Assembly: GCA_955651875.1 (NCBI GenBank)
Contig: CATPAP010000202.1
Location: forward strand, 1-10,464
DNA: 10,464 bases
From: Candidatus Dormiibacterota bacterium
GTDB lineage: Bacteria > Chloroflexota > Dormibacteria > Aeolococcales > Aeolococcaceae
Reading direction: 5' to 3'
This document shows, one piece after another, positions 7,250 through 10,464 of this stretch. The notes under the pieces are model-generated. The model made no database searches and was not told the DNA's origin. It saw only the letters and a program-made list of their open reading frames with translations. Numbering within the stretch: the stretch's first letter is position 1; every line of letters starts with the position of its first letter. A program made the position numbers and the translations under genes.

Positions 7250-7528
7250 TCAGTCCACCCCGATGTCGAAGGCGGCTGCCTCGTCGCCGCGACCGTACGA
7301 TCGGATGGCCACAAGGGTGTTGGTCCGGTTGATCCCGGGCAGCGTGGTGATCCGCTCAGTCACCAGCGTGGCCAGCGCGTCGAGGTCGGCGACCCGGACG
7401 ACTGCGACGAAGTCCGCCGAGCCGGTGGTGGTGTACACCTCGGCCACTCCTTCGGTGTCGGCGAGACCGCGGGCGACGTCGTGGATGTGGGCGGGCTCGC
7501 AGACCACGAGGAGGAAGGCGGTGACCAT
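7250..7528 (-). CDS. Stand-alone Lrp/AsnC ligand-binding (RAM) domain protein
   Basis: A 92-residue protein matching only the C-terminal RAM domain of Lrp/AsnC regulators, the part that binds amino acids or other effectors and drives oligomerisation. The pattern is clear: an N-terminal beta strand (TAFLLVVCEP), a helix (HIHDVARGLADTEGV), VYTTTGSADFVAVVRV with the typical turn before DF, a second helix (LDALATLVTERITTLPG), then INRTNTLVAI. There is no helix-turn-helix part and no space for one before the start, so it probably does not bind DNA alone. It could sense an effector and form mixed oligomers with full regulators, or act by another route; this is inference. The ATG at 7528 has no good ribosome binding site. 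It lies 48 bases upstream of recQ on the same strand and diverges from the acyl-CoA synthetase, so it may head the recQ-maeB-hemE-hemH train. Confidence 0.85.
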   Translation of the reverse strand: MVTAFLLVVCEPAHIHDVARGLADTEGVAEVYTTTGSADFVAVVRVADLDALATLVTERITTLPGINRTNTLVAIRSYGRGDEAAAFDIGVD

Positions 7529-7654
7529 CGATCGAGCCTAACAGGCCACCGGAGCGCCTGCGGCGGCCACGGCCGACGGCGATTGCGCGAAAGTAACGGC
7601 TTGTCGAGAATGCCGAGTCGCATAGCGGCGCGACCATCACAGGAGCCCGGGCGA
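7529..7654. promoter_or_regulatory. Divergent intergenic region between RAM gene and acyl-CoA synthetase
   Basis: These 126 bases separate two divergent starts and must carry promoters for both the acyl-CoA synthetase and probably the RAM-recQ train. On the plus strand TTGCGC (7583-7588) and GAGAAT (7606-7611) are 17 bases apart but match consensus weakly. On the minus strand TAGGCT (7539-7534) lies 5 bases before the RAM ATG and fits only the loose TANNNT pattern. No clear operator repeat was found. Promoter presence is inferred from gene layout more than from motifs. Confidence 0.4.
7641..7645 (+). promoter_or_regulatory. Shine-Dalgarno sequence AGGAG of the acyl-CoA synthetase
   Basis: AGGAG ends 9 bases before the ATG at 7655 and decides the start of a reading frame that stays open for 174 bases further upstream. 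It is the best ribosome binding site in the window. Confidence 0.75.
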
Positions 7655-9274
<1,620 letters not shown>

Positions 9275-9289
9275 ACTCGGCCGGCCGAT

Positions 9290-9364
9290 GCGGGAGTAAC
9301 TCAACGGTAGAGTGCAACCTTCCCAAGGTTGAAGTTGCGGGTTCGAGCCCCGTCTCCCGCTCCA
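9290..9364 (+). tRNA. tRNA-Gly (anticodon CCC), CCA encoded
   Basis: A complete cloverleaf can be drawn by hand. The 7-bp acceptor stem pairs GCGGGAG (9290-9296) with CTCCCGC (9354-9360) perfectly. The D-arm is 9299-9313 with GG in the loop. The anticodon stem CAACC/GGTTG encloses loop TTCCCAA, placing anticodon CCC at 9322-9324, which reads the glycine codon GGG. The variable loop is 5 bases, and the T-arm holds TTCGAGC. The discriminator base is T (9361), usual for bacterial tRNA-Gly, followed by encoded CCA. A truncated serine recombinase gene on the opposite strand starts directly beyond the CCA, so this gene may have served as an integration site. The gene itself is intact. Confidence 0.96.
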
Positions 9365-10464
9365 GACTTCCTTGTGCGAACTCGTCCACGCCGAGGACAA
9401 GCCCGAAGGGCGCCGCGTACCGCGGCTCGGCGATGCGGCCATCCCGAACAATGAGCGTCTCGAACACCGCCCGGTTGTAGAGGGTGCGGGTGCGCTCGTT
9501 GGCGACGCGATACGCGGTGCCGCAGCTCTGCGCGAACCGCATGGCGATGTCGAGGATCTCCTGCCATTGCGCCAGCGTGGCGTCGACGTCGCGGAGTCGG
9601 GCTTCCACGTCGGCGATCTCGTGGCGCAGCCGCTCCTGTTCCTCGCGCAGCGTCATCACGTCGACCGCGCCCGCGTAATACGCATCGAGCAACTTGCGGC
9701 GCTGCGCATTGAGCTTCTCCATCCGCTTGGTCTGGAAGTCGCGCTCGGCGACGTTGCGCTCCTCGCGGGCCACCAGCTCGGCCTCCAGCCAATGGCGGAG
9801 GCGCTCGGCCATGTCCGGACGCAGCTGCGTGCGCTCGTACAAGGCCTCGACCTGCTGCTCCAGGTTGGCGGCCGGGATGTAGGCCTCACGGCAACCCGTC
9901 GGGCGGCGCCGATCCTTCTGGCCCAGGCAGTAGAAGTAGACGTACTTGCCCTTGGACATCTGGATCGACAGCCGCCGTCCGCAGACGCCACAGACCAGCA
10001 AGCCCTTGAGGTAGTGGCGGTGGCGCATGTCGCGCGTGCCCTCACCGCCGCGTGAAGCGAGGATCGACTGCACTTTCTCGAAGGTCTGGGCGTCGATGAG
10101 CGGCTCATGCCGTCCCTGGTACTCGAGTCGGCGTCGCGAATTTTCTGGGCCAGATGGAGCGATGCCCTCCGCGAAGCTGGGTATGCACCTAATGAACCGC
10201 CGGCAACGTACACGGACGCCTTCGTCGCCGAAAGCCTAGTTCGGCTGACGCGGAGCCTGGGCCATTATCCAACCTGGCGGGACTGGAATATCGAGCGGCG
10301 ACGCGATCCCAACTTCCCAAGTGGGAGACGACGAGGCGCATGGGCGGCGTAGAAGGCGTCATGGCGAAGGTCGCCGAGTACTGCCATGAACGCGGTGACT
10401 GTGATGATGTCCTGCGGCTGATTGACGTTGCTGCTCGACCAGCGAGCGTCGCCGAGGCCAGTGA
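9361..10464. mobile_element. Probable remnant of an integrated element next to tRNA-Gly
   Basis: The region from the tRNA 3' end to the window edge holds only a truncated serine recombinase and a truncated, frameshifted HEARO-type gene, both mobile-DNA-associated families, facing away from each other across a junction near 10137-10140. The right part contains more AT-rich codons (aat, tat, att, aaa) than the metabolic genes. I did not find a second copy of the tRNA 3' end in the window, so the far boundary is not visible. The left boundary is inferred from the position of the recombinase against the CCA end. Confidence 0.5.
10107..10464 (+). pseudogene. HEARO-type (homing endonuclease associated repeat) gene, 5'-truncated and frameshifted, 3' end outside window
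   Basis: A fragment resembling proteins with homing-endonuclease-associated repeats, often found in phages and mobile elements and in some cases joined to a GIY-YIG-like nuclease part. Recognisable sequence starts near 10137-10140 (RIFWARWSDALREAGYAPN) and continues LVRLTRSLGHYPTWRDW and RRRDPNFPS, the spacing typical of one repeat plus the start of the next. In this frame a TAG at 10350-10352 ends translation. From 10322 the frame shifted by -1 reads on without a stop: WETTRRMGGVEGVMAKVAEY, then DVLRLI, which is what the family shows after FPS. This implies a one-base deletion near 10319-10322, real or a sequencing error. The ATG at 10107 and the eight codons after it lie in recombinase-derived DNA and are probably not native. 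The nuclease part, if any, would be to the right of the window. Confidence 0.58.

Noticed and set aside
9365..10464. Second copy of the tRNA-Gly 3' end as an attR site
   Set aside because: By eye no further copy of the T-arm/acceptor sequence occurs in the window; the far boundary, if any, lies outside.

Overview
This is a GC-rich bacterial window with tightly packed genes and several 4-base stop/start overlaps. The gene content (Thermus-like fatty acyl-CoA synthetase, ACT-domain malic enzyme, B. subtilis-type ferrochelatase without C-terminal cysteines) suggests a high-GC Terrabacteria lineage such as Actinomycetota or Chloroflexota. Nothing here fixes the phylum, and the placement is inference.

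Layout, left to right. Bases 1-1147 (minus strand) hold the first 382 codons of an MMPL/RND-type membrane transporter that runs off the left edge. Diverging from it is a very small plus-strand gene (1226-1489), a histidine-kinase dimerisation/phosphoacceptor domain with no ATPase domain. A near-consensus -10 box lies only 9 bases before its ATG. It converges on a long minus-strand gene train that transcription reads from right to left: a stand-alone Lrp/AsnC ligand-binding (RAM) protein (7528-7250), recQ helicase (7201-5090), an ACT-domain malic enzyme (5093-3636), a possible 26-codon linking ORF (3639-3559), hemE (3562-2498) and hemH/cpfC (2501-1536). recQ/maeB and hemE/hemH overlap by GTGA. 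The 26-codon ORF would join maeB and hemE by ATGA at both ends. The train looks like one translationally coupled operon that joins DNA repair, central carbon metabolism and two haem-synthesis steps.

Diverging from the RAM gene is a plus-strand fatty acyl-CoA synthetase (7655-9274) with a good ribosome binding site. Sixteen bases after it lies a complete tRNA-Gly(CCC) gene with encoded CCA (9290-9364).

The right end, from the tRNA onward, looks like the scar of a mobile element. The C-terminal part of a large serine recombinase (zinc ribbon plus coiled coil, no catalytic domain) lies on the minus strand directly against the tRNA 3' end. At about 10137-10140 its homology stops abruptly and a 5'-truncated, frameshifted plus-strand gene of the homing-endonuclease-associated-repeat type begins. 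Both genes are cut at the same few bases, so this is probably a rearrangement junction.

I see no CRISPR array, rRNA or complete IS. I did not find a clearly new multi-gene system. The best candidates for something undescribed are the orphan phosphoacceptor protein, the double-overlap microORF, and the tRNA-adjacent recombinase/HEARO scar.
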